Origin: an uncultured Pelagibacteraceae bacterium
Lineage (GTDB): Bacteria; Pseudomonadota; Alphaproteobacteria; Pelagibacterales; Pelagibacteraceae
Assembly: GCA_902576785.1 (NCBI GenBank)
Contig: CACGWC010000008.1
Coordinates: 1-61,467 of the forward strand
Reading direction: 5' to 3'
DNA length: 61,467 bases
Positions 45,183-54,515 of this stretch are shown one piece after another. How positions within the stretch are numbered: position 1 is the stretch's first letter; each line of letters begins with the position of its first letter. The position numbers and the translations under genes were made by a program. Below the pieces are notes generated by a model that searched no databases, was not told where the DNA came from, and saw only the letters and a list, made by a program, of their open reading frames with translations.

Positions 45183-46538
45183 ATGGCAACCGAGATATTA
45201 ATTATTGACGATAATGCTGATATTAGAAATATTCTTGACGAATTGATACAAGATGCTGGATATAAAACAAGATTGGCAGCCAATTTCAATCAAGGATTAT
45301 CTGAGATAGATAAAAAACTACCTGATGTAGCCATAATAGATGTAAAATTAGACAAAGGAGATAACGATGGCATTCAATTACTTGAACATATCAAAACAAA
45401 AAATATTGATATTCCTGTAATTATTATATCTGGTCATGCGAACATTGAAATGGCTATAAATTCGTTAAGATCAGGAGCTTTTGAATTTATACAAAAACCT
45501 TTTGATAAAGAAAGATTGCTAAATTTTGTAAAAAGAGCTGTAGAAAATATTAATTTAAAAAAAGAAAATAAATCTCTTTCAAACAAATTATTTCATTCTT
45601 TTGAAGTAATTGGAAAAAGTGCAAATATAATTTCAATTAAAGATCAAATCCAAAAATTATCCCAATCTGAAAGTAGAGTATTTATAAGTGGACCGACAGG
45701 GTCTGGAAAAGAATTAATATCTAGAAAAATTTATAAAAATTCCAAAAGAGCAAAGGGACCATTTGTAATAATTAATGGTGCATTATTAGACTCAAAAAAA
45801 TATGAGTTAGAATTATTTGGTGAAGAAAAATATGATGGTTCAATTATTTATGGAGCTTTAGAAAAAGCGTCTGGTGGTGTTCTTTTAATTGACGAAGTAA
45901 CAGAGATACCTTTAGAAACACAGTCTAAAATATTAAGAGTTGTAATAGATCAAAAATTTAAAAGGATTAATAGCAATCATGATATTAAAGTTGATGTTAG
46001 AATTATTTGTGCATCTAGCAAAAACATTAATAATGAAATTAAAAATGGAAATTTTCGTGAGGACTTATTTCATAGGTTAAATGTATTTAATATAGAAATA
46101 GAACCTTTGAACAAAAGAATTGAAGATATCCCATTACTTGTAGAGTATTTTATTGAAAATATTTGTAATACTTACAATTATAAAAAATTTAGTATTAAAG
46201 ATGATAACTATCTTTTAAATTATGATTGGCCAGGCAACGTGAGAGAATTACGTAATCTTATTGAGAGAATTGCCATTCTTTCTCCGGGTAATGATGAGGT
46301 AAAAATATTAAATATAATAAAAGAATCTCTGTCTAAATCTGAAAACGAAACTTTTTCGGTAGCAGAAAATTTATCAATACCACTAAGAGAAGCTAGAGAA
46401 AACTTTGAAAAGGAATATTTAATCACTCAAATTAAAAAATTTGGAGGAAATATTTCTAAAACTGCAAAATTTGTAGGTATGGAAAGATCAGCTCTTCACA
46501 GAAAATTAAAATTATTAGGTGTTAAGGATTTAAATTAA
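45183..46538 (+). CDS. ntrX: Response regulator NtrX with AAA+ domain lacking the GAFTGA motif
   Basis: DNA-binding partner of NtrY, 451 residues. The receiver domain (1-115) has D9-D10, phospho-acceptor D53 in AIIDVKL and K105. The AAA+ domain has Walker A G170-PTGSGKE and Walker B at 233-238 (VLLIDE), and a FREDLFHRLNVF arginine-finger region. Where sigma-54 activators carry GAFTGA there is a shorter YDGSIIY stretch (217-223). The Fis-type helix-turn-helix is near 422-447 (NISKTAKFVGMERSALHRKL). Without GAFTGA, contact with sigma-54 is unlikely, which fits the known absence of sigma-54 from SAR11. It overlaps the trkA start by one base. Confidence 0.91.
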   Translation: MATEILIIDDNADIRNILDELIQDAGYKTRLAANFNQGLSEIDKKLPDVAIIDVKLDKGDNDGIQLLEHIKTKNIDIPVIIISGHANIEMAINSLRSGAFEFIQKPFDKERLLNFVKRAVENINLKKENKSLSNKLFHSFEVIGKSANIISIKDQIQKLSQSESRVFISGPTGSGKELISRKIYKNSKRAKGPFVIINGALLDSKKYELELFGEEKYDGSIIYGALEKASGGVLLIDEVTEIPLETQSKILRVVIDQKFKRINSNHDIKVDVRIICASSKNINNEIKNGNFREDLFHRLNVFNIEIEPLNKRIEDIPLLVEYFIENICNTYNYKKFSIKDDNYLLNYDWPGNVRELRNLIERIAILSPGNDEVKILNIIKESLSKSENETFSVAENLSIPLREARENFEKEYLITQIKKFGGNISKTAKFVGMERSALHRKLKLLGVKDLN

Positions 46539-47911
46539 TGAATATAATCATTTGTGGTGCTGGTAGAGTTGGTTTTACTATTGCTAAATTATTATCTGAG
46601 CAAAATCATTCTATAACTGTTATTGATCAATCAAGTGAAGATATTCAAAAAATTAATGAATCTCTTGATGTAAAAGCAATTGTTGGTAAAGCTACATCTC
46701 CAGAAATTTTAGATAGAGCCAATACCTCTGAGGCAGACATGTTGATAGCAGTAACAAGAAATGATGAAATAAATATGCTTATTTGCCAAATATCATATTC
46801 ATTGTTTAAAGTACCAAAAAAGATTGCTCGAATAAGATCCCAAGAATATTTAGATCCTAAATTTTCAACACTATTTAATAAAGAAAATTTACCAATTGAT
46901 TATGTTATTTCACCTGAGCTAGAAATTGCAAAATCATTACAAAGAAAGTTAGAGGCACCAGGAGCTTTAGATAATGTTCCTTTTGCAGAAAATAAACTTA
47001 GATTACTAGAAATTTTGATTGATGAAAAATGTCCGATTCATGAAATAAAATTAAAAGAATTAACGAATAAATTTCCAAATCTAAATGCATATATATTGGG
47101 TGTTATCAGAGAAGAAAATTTTAAAATATTAAAGAAAGACGATAAACTACAACATAATGATAAAGCTTATGTTATCGTTAACTCAAATCAAATGGAAGAG
47201 ACCCTAAAAGTATTTGGACATAATGAAAAAATTGCAAATAAGATACTTATTATCGGGGGTGGTAATATTGGATTTAATCTTGCCTCAAACATAGAAAGTA
47301 ATTTTGAGGAGGCTAGGGTAAAAATCATTGAAAAAGATAAAAATAGAGCTGAATATATTGCAAATTATTTAAATGATACAATTGTTATAAATGGAAATGG
47401 TTTGGATGAAGATGTATTGAATGAAGCTAATTTAGATGAAGTAGAAACTGTATTAGCTTTAACAAATGATGATGAAGATAATCTAATGGTAAGTGTCCTA
47501 GTGGAAAAGTTTTCGAAAAATAAAAGAACTATGGCGTTAGTAAATAAACCCAACTATTCGTTATTGCAATCATCTTTAAAAATTGATGATTTAATAGATC
47601 CTAGAATGAGCACAGTCTCCAGCATATTGAAACATGTTCATAAAGGTACAATTGAGAACGCTTATACAATCTTAAACGGAGAATACGAAGTTATAGAAGC
47701 TGATATTTTAGAAACATCAGAGCTAGTAAATAAAGAGTTAAAAAGTGCAGATTTACCAGATGAAATTCGCGTTGGTGCAATATTAAGAAATAATAAGTTT
47801 ATACTTCCTTCATCAAAATATACATTTCAAAAAGATGATACAGTTGTTTTGTTAGCTAAAAGAGACCAACTACCTTTAGTGGAAAATTTATTCAGAATTA
47901 GCTCAATCTAA
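46538..47911 (+). CDS. trkA: Trk system potassium uptake protein TrkA
   Basis: Cytoplasmic regulatory subunit of the Trk potassium channel, 457 residues, with two RCK (NAD-binding) units in tandem. Rossmann motifs are IICGAGRVGFTIAKLLSEQN at about 3-22 and ILIIGGGNIGFNLASNIE near 233-250. Each is followed by a RCK_C half; the second ends near DTVVLLAKRDQLPLVENLF. It overlaps ntrX by one base, in the ntrX-trkA order often seen in Alphaproteobacteria, which suggests joint regulation of nitrogen signalling and ion balance. Confidence 0.95.
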   Translation: MNIIICGAGRVGFTIAKLLSEQNHSITVIDQSSEDIQKINESLDVKAIVGKATSPEILDRANTSEADMLIAVTRNDEINMLICQISYSLFKVPKKIARIRSQEYLDPKFSTLFNKENLPIDYVISPELEIAKSLQRKLEAPGALDNVPFAENKLRLLEILIDEKCPIHEIKLKELTNKFPNLNAYILGVIREENFKILKKDDKLQHNDKAYVIVNSNQMEETLKVFGHNEKIANKILIIGGGNIGFNLASNIESNFEEARVKIIEKDKNRAEYIANYLNDTIVINGNGLDEDVLNEANLDEVETVLALTNDDEDNLMVSVLVEKFSKNKRTMALVNKPNYSLLQSSLKIDDLIDPRMSTVSSILKHVHKGTIENAYTILNGEYEVIEADILETSELVNKELKSADLPDEIRVGAILRNNKFILPSSKYTFQKDDTVVLLAKRDQLPLVENLFRISSI

Positions 47912-47914
47912 TAA

Positions 47915-49324
47915 ATGAATATTTTCAGCCTAAAATATTTTGGCATTTTTTTTATTGTTATAAGTTTATTCTCATTTTTTAATATTATTTATTCTTATTA
48001 TTTTAATCTTCTAAATAATCTTAATAATTATATTTTAGTATTTACAATAAATCTAATAGTCGGACTTTTTTTAACACTATTTAAAAAATATAAATACGAG
48101 AAAATTAATTTATTTGAGAGAATTCTAATTGTTTTAATTGGTTATATAATTCTACCATTTACAATATCTATACCTTATTATTTTAATATAGATAACATAA
48201 GTTTAATTAATTGTTATTTTGAAGCTATTTCCGGCTTTACCTCTACAGGTTTTACGATTTTTAATGACTTGGATAAATTAGATCAAACATTAATCTTGTG
48301 GAGATCTAGTTCACAATGGATTGGTGGTTTATATTTTTTATTTTCAATTTTATTACTCATAGATGTATTTGATGAAAATTTGAAAAGATCTTTGACGAAT
48401 TACATCTCATTAAATTCTTCAGAAATATTTAAACAAGTCTTTAAAATAATAATTATCTACTTATCTATGACAATTTTAATATTTTTAATGTTAAAATTAG
48501 TAAATTTAAGGTCTTACGATGCTTATAATTATTCGCTTTCAATAATTTCATCGGGTGGATTTATGCCCAATAATAATTTTGATATCACGTTTACTACAGA
48601 CATAAGCAAGATTATTTTGTCTATCTCTATGTTATTTTCATTTTTTAGTCTTTTCTTTATTTTTAATCTTATTTTTTTTAAGAAAAAAAATATTAATTAC
48701 TTAAGTGAAGATATCAATATTCTTATTTATCTTTTAATTGTCATTGTATTATCATTTGTTTTTTTTAACTATGACAATAATTTTTTAAATGTACTTGTTT
48801 CTATTTCAAGTAGCGTTTCAAACATTGGAATTTCATTTCAACAAGTACCTAAAAATCTTGTATTTGTTTTTCTTATACTTGTAATACTTGGTGGTTCTTT
48901 TTTTTCAACTAGCTCCGGTTTGAGAGTCATAAAAGTTTTAACTTTAATAAAGTTTTCTATAAATAATTTACTATCTCATTCAAAACCAAACCAAATTTAT
49001 TCAAATAAATTATCTCTAAATAAAATTAGTGCTGATATTAATGATATTAATAAATATTTTTTTGCAATAATCATTTTTATATTTTCTTTATTCTTAATAA
49101 CAATATTGCTAACTATTTCTAATTTAGACTTTGAAACATCTTTCAAATTAGGGATTTTGACAATAATGAATACTGTAAACTCCGAAATGTATGACTTGGC
49201 CGATCTAGATTTTTATAATTTTAATTTATTTGGTAAAATTTCATTAATTATTTTTATGATTATTGGTAGAATTGAACTTTTATCAGTAATAATTTTATTA
49301 AAAAAATTTCTTTTCAAAAATTAA
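47915..49324 (+). CDS. trkH: Trk system potassium uptake protein TrkH
   Basis: Potassium channel subunit, 469 residues, with about ten to twelve hydrophobic helices. Pore-loop segments include ISGFTSTGFTIFNDLD (near 104-119), SIISSGGFMPNNNFD near 209, VSISSSVSNIGISFQ near 296 and LTIMNTVNSEMYDLAD near 415-430, corresponding to the four quasi-repeats with loosely conserved filter glycines. It follows trkA after 3 nt. In many Alphaproteobacteria hfq and hflX come next; here a tRNA gene does. A short tail of about 24 nt leads to the tRNA. Confidence 0.93.
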   Translation: MNIFSLKYFGIFFIVISLFSFFNIIYSYYFNLLNNLNNYILVFTINLIVGLFLTLFKKYKYEKINLFERILIVLIGYIILPFTISIPYYFNIDNISLINCYFEAISGFTSTGFTIFNDLDKLDQTLILWRSSSQWIGGLYFLFSILLLIDVFDENLKRSLTNYISLNSSEIFKQVFKIIIIYLSMTILIFLMLKLVNLRSYDAYNYSLSIISSGGFMPNNNFDITFTTDISKIILSISMLFSFFSLFFIFNLIFFKKKNINYLSEDINILIYLLIVIVLSFVFFNYDNNFLNVLVSISSSVSNIGISFQQVPKNLVFVFLILVILGGSFFSTSSGLRVIKVLTLIKFSINNLLSHSKPNQIYSNKLSLNKISADINDINKYFFAIIIFIFSLFLITILLTISNLDFETSFKLGILTIMNTVNSEMYDLADLDFYNFNLFGKISLIIFMIIGRIELLSVIILLKKFLFKN

Positions 49325-49348
49325 ATTAGTATTATAAATCAATCTTGT

Positions 49349-49425
49349 GCGCTCTTAGCTCAGCTGGATAGAGCAACGGTTTTCTAAACCGTAGGTCGAA
49401 GGTTCGAATCCTTCAGAGCGCGCCA
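49349..49425 (+). tRNA. tRNA-Arg (anticodon TCT)
   Basis: A 77-nt cloverleaf: acceptor stem GCGCTCT pairs with AGAGCGC, discriminator G, and an encoded CCA at 49423-49425. The anticodon stem-loop ACGGT-TTTCTAA-ACCGT gives anticodon TCT, decoding AGA/AGG. AGA is by far the most used arginine codon in this window, so this tRNA should carry most of the arginine load. The T-arm GGTTCGAATCC is standard. It lies between trkH and aapJ on the plus strand. Confidence 0.97.
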
Positions 49426-49497
49426 TAACCAAATAAAGCATAAATTTTGCGATTTATTTAATATTGATGAGCTTCTTTGTTTCTGCTTTACTTGGAC

Positions 49498-49535
49498 AAT
49501 TCAAAAAATAATTTGAATTATTTGTTAACAAATAA
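49498..49535 (+). promoter_or_regulatory. Inverted repeats upstream of aapJ (18-bp palindrome and adjacent hairpin)
   Basis: Positions 49518-49535 form a perfect 18-bp palindrome, TTATTTGTT followed by AACAAATAA. Directly before it, AATTCAAA (49498-49505) and TTTGAATT (49512-49519) form an 8-bp hairpin around a 6-nt loop, sharing two bases with the palindrome. The block lies just ahead of the good Shine-Dalgarno AGAGGA (49543-49548) of aapJ, 7 nt from the ATG. It could be an operator for a dimeric regulator, or mRNA structure in the leader. Binding partner unknown; in such AT-rich DNA chance palindromes do occur. Confidence 0.45.
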
Positions 49536-49555
49536 ATAAACAAGAGGAATATATA

Positions 49556-50596
49556 ATGTTTAAATTAGTAAAACGATTGACTTCAGTTGTTGCTATGTTT
49601 GCTGTTCTATTTACTTTTACAACAGAAACTATGGCTGCAAAAAAGTCAAAAACTCTTAAAAACACACAGAAAAAAGGTTTTGTGAGATGTGGTGTTTCAC
49701 AAGGTCTACCAGGATTTTCTAATGCTGATGCTGCAGGAAACTGGACTGGTGTTGACGTTGATGTATGTAGAGCAGTAGCTGCTGCAGTATTAGGTGATGC
49801 AAGTAAAGTTAAATTTACTCCACTAAGTGCTAAAGAAAGATTTACTGCATTAACATCTAACGAGATAGATATTCTATCTAGAAATACTACTTGGACTCTT
49901 TCAAGGGATGCGGATATCGGTCTTACTTTCGTAGGAGTAAACTTCTATGATGGTCAAGGTTTTATGGTTAGAAAAAATTCTGGAATTTCATCAGTGAATG
50001 ATTTTAAGGCTGGTGTTTCTGCATGTACTAACCTTGGAACTACAACAGAGCTTAATATGCGTGATTTCTTTAATTCAAAAGGAATTAAATATGAGCCAGT
50101 CACTTTTGAAAAAGCTGACGAAGTTGTAGCTGCATATGACGCTGGTAGATGTGATACATATACTACTGATAAGTCTGGTTTAGCTGCTCAAAGAATTAAA
50201 TTGAGCAATCCAGATGACCACATGGTATTACCTGAAACTATTTCAAAAGAGCCATTAGGCCCAGTTGTTAGACAAGGTGATTCTGTTTGGGAAGATATCG
50301 TAAGATGGTCACTAAACACTATGATCGAAGCTGAAGAGTATGGCGTAACATCAGCAAATGCTGATTCTATGAAAACTTCAGATAATCCAGCTGTAAAAAG
50401 ACTAGTTGGTGCTGAAGGTGAATTAGGAGCTGCTCTAGGTTTAGATAATGAGTGGAGTTTAAGAATAATCAAGCAAGTTGGTAACTACGGTGAAAGCTAT
50501 AAAAGAAATATAGCTGATACTGGAATTCTACCTGATAGAGGTCCAAATCAGTTATGGACAAAAGGTGGAATACTTTACGTACCACCAGCAAGATAA
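49556..50596 (+). CDS. aapJ: General L-amino acid ABC transporter, periplasmic binding protein
   Basis: Family 3 solute-binding protein (AapJ type), 346 residues. The signal peptide is about 1-27 (ending near ETMAAKKS). The mature protein has GFVRCGVSQGLPGFSNADAA at about 42-61, DVDVCRAVAAAVLGDASKVK, SRNTTWTLSRDADIGLTFVG and TDKSGLAAQR, all typical of the Aap family. SD AGAGGA is strong for this genome. Base composition is less AT-rich than neighbours, as expected for one of the most expressed proteins in this group. A 128-nt gap separates it from tRNA-Arg, and a terminator at 50621-50648 follows. Confidence 0.95.
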   Translation: MFKLVKRLTSVVAMFAVLFTFTTETMAAKKSKTLKNTQKKGFVRCGVSQGLPGFSNADAAGNWTGVDVDVCRAVAAAVLGDASKVKFTPLSAKERFTALTSNEIDILSRNTTWTLSRDADIGLTFVGVNFYDGQGFMVRKNSGISSVNDFKAGVSACTNLGTTTELNMRDFFNSKGIKYEPVTFEKADEVVAAYDAGRCDTYTTDKSGLAAQRIKLSNPDDHMVLPETISKEPLGPVVRQGDSVWEDIVRWSLNTMIEAEEYGVTSANADSMKTSDNPAVKRLVGAEGELGAALGLDNEWSLRIIKQVGNYGESYKRNIADTGILPDRGPNQLWTKGGILYVPPAR

Positions 50597-50620
50597 TTCT
50601 TTTTAAAAAGAATATAAAGA

Positions 50621-50648
50621 GGGCTAGATTTTTCTAGCCCTTTTTTTT
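50621..50648 (+). terminator. Intrinsic terminator between aapJ and aapQ
   Basis: A perfect 8-bp GC-containing stem, GGGCTAGA and TCTAGCCC around a TTTT loop (50621-50640), is followed at once by eight T residues (50641-50648). This is a textbook Rho-independent terminator 24 nt after the aapJ stop. Because it lies between the binding protein and the permease genes, it probably stops most transcripts, so aapJ is made in excess over aapQMP with partial read-through, a common arrangement in ABC importers. Confidence 0.93.
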
Positions 50649-50664
50649 ATAAACCTTACTAACA

Positions 50665-51810
50665 GTGAATTTTAAGAAAATATTACCCCAGTTACTTACG
50701 CTAGTTGTTGTTATCCTGGTATTCGGTTTTTTTTCATATAACGCCCAGGTTAATATGGAAAATAGAGGTATCACATTTGGTTATGGTTTTTTAACTCAAG
50801 AATCTTCATTTGATGTTCAGTTTTCTTTGATAGAATATGATGGTTCACATTCCTATTTTAGAGCTTATTTAGTTGGATTATTAAATACTATTCTAGTTTC
50901 TGTTATTGGAATTATATTTGCTACAATTATTGGAGTTGTTGTTGGAATAGCCAGATTATCAAGCAATTATCTTATTGAACGAACTGCAGCAATATATGTG
51001 GAATTTTTTAGAAACATTCCTTTGCTATTACAAATATTCTTTTGGTATTTTGCTGCTTTAAGAGCATTACCTTTACCAGAAAAAGCAGAACCCATGTTTG
51101 GAGTTTTCTTTTTAACAATTAAAGGTTTTTTTATTCCAGCTTTTATTTGGAATAATCTAGATATTTTTATTTATTCAGTAATTGCAGCAATAATTGCAAT
51201 ATTTTTTGTAAGAGCATATGCTAAAAAAAGGCAAGAAAATCAAGGTACTCAAACTCCCGTTTTATTAATATCAATTGGTCTTTTAATTATTTTACCATTA
51301 TTAAGTTTTTTACTAGGCGGGGTTGATGCATCAATTGAAATACCAGTTATTGAACAACTATCAAAAACATCATTTACTTTTAAAGGAGGACTTAAATTAC
51401 CTCCAGAATTAATTTCATTAGCATTAGCTTTATCTTTATATACTGCAACTTTTATAGCTGAATGTGTAAGAGCTGGTGTTCAGGGTGTTAGCAAAGGTCA
51501 AAAAGAAGCTGCAGCTTCAATTGGTTTAACTCCTAATCAAGTTCTTAAATTAGTCGTTATGCCTCAAGCATTGAGGATTATAATTCCTCCAACAACCAAT
51601 CAATATTTAAATTTAACAAAGAATTCTTCTCTAGCTGCTGCTATTGCATATCCAGACTTAGTACTTGTTTTTGCAGGAACAGCTTTGATGCAAACGGGAA
51701 GAGCGATTGAAATTGTTTCAATTACAATGTTAACTTATTTAACTTTAAGCATAACAATCTCAATATTTATGAATTGGTATAATAAAAAAATAGCAATTAA
51801 AGAAAAATAA
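50665..51810 (+). CDS. aapQ: General L-amino acid ABC transporter permease AapQ
   Basis: Inner-membrane permease of the polar amino acid family, 381 residues. The start is GTG at 50665, 17 nt after the terminator T-run, with no clear Shine-Dalgarno. An N-terminal helix and long periplasmic loop (QVNMENRGITFGYGFLTQES) are followed by the permease core, with the conserved EAA-type loop AECVRAGVQGVSKGQKEAAA near 271-290 and NSSLAAAIAYPDLV near 325. Its stop overlaps aapM by one base. Confidence 0.95.
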   Translation: MNFKKILPQLLTLVVVILVFGFFSYNAQVNMENRGITFGYGFLTQESSFDVQFSLIEYDGSHSYFRAYLVGLLNTILVSVIGIIFATIIGVVVGIARLSSNYLIERTAAIYVEFFRNIPLLLQIFFWYFAALRALPLPEKAEPMFGVFFLTIKGFFIPAFIWNNLDIFIYSVIAAIIAIFFVRAYAKKRQENQGTQTPVLLISIGLLIILPLLSFLLGGVDASIEIPVIEQLSKTSFTFKGGLKLPPELISLALALSLYTATFIAECVRAGVQGVSKGQKEAAASIGLTPNQVLKLVVMPQALRIIIPPTTNQYLNLTKNSSLAAAIAYPDLVLVFAGTALMQTGRAIEIVSITMLTYLTLSITISIFMNWYNKKIAIKEK

Positions 51811-53252
51811 TGAATAAATTAAATTTTTTATCACCGGACAAAAATAATCTTTACGCTTACTTGTATTCAGGTATTAGTTTATTCTCATTTAGTATTTTAA
51901 TTGTATTCTTGAATTCTTTTTTCAGTTTAGATTTGACTAGCTTTCTACCAGGAACAATAAGTTACTTTTTGCCTCTAATAATTGGTTTTATTGGTTTGCA
52001 TTTAATTAGAATTGAATATTCAGGTATAAAATTTTTAGACATTATTAACAAAAATATTAATACAAATAACTTTAATGCTCTTTTATCATTATTAATTATA
52101 TTTGCTGTTATCAAATCGTTACCACCATTGTTAAGTTGGTTCATAATTGATGCAAATTTTGCTGGCGATTCAAAAGATGCATGTTCTGGATCTGGAGCAT
52201 GCTGGGCTTATATAAAAACTTGGTTTAATAGATTTATGTATGGAATGTATCCAAATGCAGAACAGTGGAGAATAAATTTATCATTTATAGCTCTTGCTTT
52301 TCTTGGCGGAGTAGGTTTTTTTGCAACTGAAAAATTTAAAAAATATTTAACATTGTATTATGTTGTTGTTTATCCAGTAATTGCCTTTTTATTTATATTC
52401 TTTTTTATTTCAGGTGGTCCAATATTTTTTGATTTCTCATATGGAATTATTGCTGCAGTGATATCTATTGTGATAGGTTTTTTTATTCCATCGAAATTTA
52501 AGATGTATTATTTTTTAATAATACCAATCACGATTTATATATTATTAAAGTATGTCTTTTTTTATGAAGAACTAATCGAATTAGGAAAGATACAAGCTTT
52601 CGAATGGGTTGAAACTGGGGCTTGGGGTGGATTATCATTAACTTTCATAGTTTCATTTTTCTGTTTAATATTCTGTTTTCCAGTAGGATTATTCCTATCT
52701 TTAGGGAGAAGATCTGATTTACCCATCATTAAATACATATCTATAGGATTTATAGAATTTTGGAGAGGGGTACCTTTAATCACAGTTTTATTTATGTCAT
52801 CAGTAATGTTTCCAATGTTTTTACCAGAGGACATGTTTATTGATAAACTAGTAAGAGTTATAATTGCTATATCATTGTTTGAAGCCGCATATGTAGCAGA
52901 GGTAATTCGAGGTGGTTTACAGGCTTTACCTAGAGGTCAATATGATGCTGCAAAATCTTTAGGAATGGGTTACTGGAAAATGCATATATTTGTTATTTTA
53001 CCACAAGCTCTTAAATTAGTAATTCCGGGTATAGCTAATACATTTTTAGCACTTGTAAAAGATACACCTTTAATTTTTGTTGTAGGTCTTTTGGAAATCG
53101 TAGGAATGCTTAATTTAGCAAAAACAAATCCTGAATGGTTAGGTTTTGCTATGGAAGGTTATGTGTTTGCATCAATAGTATTTTTTATTATTTGCTATGC
53201 AATGAGTAAATATAGTTATAATTTAGAGCAAAAATATAAAACTGAGAGATAA
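51810..53252 (+). CDS. aapM: General L-amino acid ABC transporter permease AapM
   Basis: Second permease of the Aap system, 480 residues, longer than AapQ. A periplasmic region carries the AapM-typical [21 protein letters not shown] motif (about 127-147; C131). The permease core follows with [20 protein letters not shown] and the EAA loop [20 protein letters not shown] near 365-384. Around ten hydrophobic segments are visible. TAATG overlaps link it to aapQ and aapP, so aapQMP is a tight translational unit. Confidence 0.95.
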   Translation: MNKLNFLSPDKNNLYAYLYSGISLFSFSILIVFLNSFFSLDLTSFLPGTISYFLPLIIGFIGLHLIRIEYSGIKFLDIINKNINTNNFNALLSLLIIFAVIKSLPPLLSWFIIDANFAGDSKDACSGSGACWAYIKTWFNRFMYGMYPNAEQWRINLSFIALAFLGGVGFFATEKFKKYLTLYYVVVYPVIAFLFIFFFISGGPIFFDFSYGIIAAVISIVIGFFIPSKFKMYYFLIIPITIYILLKYVFFYEELIELGKIQAFEWVETGAWGGLSLTFIVSFFCLIFCFPVGLFLSLGRRSDLPIIKYISIGFIEFWRGVPLITVLFMSSVMFPMFLPEDMFIDKLVRVIIAISLFEAAYVAEVIRGGLQALPRGQYDAAKSLGMGYWKMHIFVILPQALKLVIPGIANTFLALVKDTPLIFVVGLLEIVGMLNLAKTNPEWLGFAMEGYVFASIVFFIICYAMSKYSYNLEQKYKTER

Positions 53253-53986
53253 TGTCAGATAAAATAATTCAAATAAAAGAAATGAATAAATGGTTTGGAG
53301 ATTTCCAAGTTTTAAAAAACATTAATTTAGACGTTGAAAAAAACAAAAAAATTGTTGTTTGTGGTCCCTCTGGCTCAGGTAAATCGACATTGATTAGATG
53401 TATTAATAGACTTGAAGAACACCAAGAAGGGTCAATTGTCGTTGATGGCACTGAATTAACCGAAGAGACAAAAAATATAGAACAAATAAGAGCTGAGGTT
53501 GGAATGGTATTTCAACAATTTAATTTATTTCCTCATTTATCAATATTAGATAATTGTACTCTTGCTCCTATATGGGTAAAAAAAATGCCTAAAAGAGATG
53601 CTGAAGCATTAGCTTTAAAACATTTAGAAAAAGTTCAGATTGCTGATCAAGCATATAAATATCCAGGTCAACTTTCTGGTGGTCAACAACAAAGATGTGC
53701 AATAGCGAGAGCGTTATGTATGGAGCCAAAAATAATGCTTTTTGATGAACCCACATCAGCATTAGATCCTGAAATGATTAAAGAAGTTTTAGATGCAATG
53801 GTCAGTTTAGCTAAGGCTGGTATGACTATGATTGTTGTAACACACGAAATGGGGTTTGCAAAAGAAGTTGCAGATGAAGTTATTTTTATGGATGAAGGTA
53901 TGATTGTAGAACAGGCAGAAACAAAAGAGTTTTTTGCTAACCCAAAAAGCGATAGAACAAAGCTTTTTTTAAGCCAAATATTATAA
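53252..53986 (+). CDS. aapP: General L-amino acid ABC transporter ATP-binding protein AapP
   Basis: ATPase of the amino-acid importer, 244 residues. Walker [14 protein letters not shown] is near 38-50, Q-loop [12 protein letters not shown] near 84-95, signature [15 protein letters not shown] near 139-153, Walker [15 protein letters not shown] near 160-173 and switch VVTHEMGF near 194-201. The family is the GlnQ/HisP/AapP group; the neighbouring AapJ, Q and M genes settle the name. After its stop there is a 144-nt gap before the XRE gene. Confidence 0.95.
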   Translation: MSDKIIQIKEMNKWFGDFQVLKNINLDVEKNKKIVVCGPSGSGKSTLIRCINRLEEHQEGSIVVDGTELTEETKNIEQIRAEVGMVFQQFNLFPHLSILDNCTLAPIWVKKMPKRDAEALALKHLEKVQIADQAYKYPGQLSGGQQQRCAIARALCMEPKIMLFDEPTSALDPEMIKEVLDAMVSLAKAGMTMIVVTHEMGFAKEVADEVIFMDEGMIVEQAETKEFFANPKSDRTKLFLSQIL

Positions 53987-54130
53987 AAATTATAACTAAA
54001 TTGCTAAAAAGTCGCTTGACAGGTTTATAAAATCCTAAAAATTATTATTCTTTTTAAAATTATTTTACTTGAAATAACTTTTTGATTTCTATTAACTCAA
54101 CTTATTATTTTAATTAAAGAGGGGTCTTTG

Positions 54131-54502
54131 ATGGAAGAAAATTTCAATAAACATCTAGGTAATAAATTAAAACTTAGACGTTTGGCTTTAGGTTTAACTC
54201 AAACTAAAGTCGCAAAAGCAATAAATGTTACATTTCAACAAATACAAAAATATGAAAAAGGAACAAATGGTGTAAGTTCGATTAGATTACTACAATTATC
54301 TAACTATCTTAAAGTGCCAATAAACTATTTTTTTGAAGATTTTTCAGAATATTTGATAAACTTAGAAAAATCCAAAGAAGGACATATGAATGTTAATTAT
54401 AATTTTTTAGTTAAAGTTTATTCTGAACTTACTCAAGATCAAAAAATTAAGTTTAGTAAAAACATACAGATCAACCAAGTAAATATTCCAAAAACAGGAT
54501 AA
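54131..54502 (+). CDS. XRE-family (Cro/C1-type) HTH regulator
   Basis: 123-residue cytoplasmic regulator. I place the start at the ATG at 54131 because AGAGGGG (54118-54124) lies 6 nt ahead; a TTG just upstream would only add one residue. The HTH covers about 10-65 (GNKLKLRRLALGLTQTKVAK, then INVTFQQIQKYEKGTNGVSS), followed by LRLLQLSNYLKVPINYFFED. The ~60-residue C-terminal part is variable. Similar small XRE regulators in Alphaproteobacteria (PraR/PhrR-like) act in stress or quorum control, but the role here is unknown. It lies between aapP and two minus-strand tRNAs, so its targets could be local. Confidence 0.87.
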   Translation: MEENFNKHLGNKLKLRRLALGLTQTKVAKAINVTFQQIQKYEKGTNGVSSIRLLQLSNYLKVPINYFFEDFSEYLINLEKSKEGHMNVNYNFLVKVYSELTQDQKIKFSKNIQINQVNIPKTG

Positions 54503-54515
54503 CTAATTTTTAAAT

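Noticed and set aside
49431..49459. Weak hairpin AAATAAAGCA/TGC-GA-TTTATTT after tRNA-Arg
   Set aside because: Mostly A-T pairs with a bulge and no T-run; could be a chance fold. No terminator or small RNA can be supported from it.
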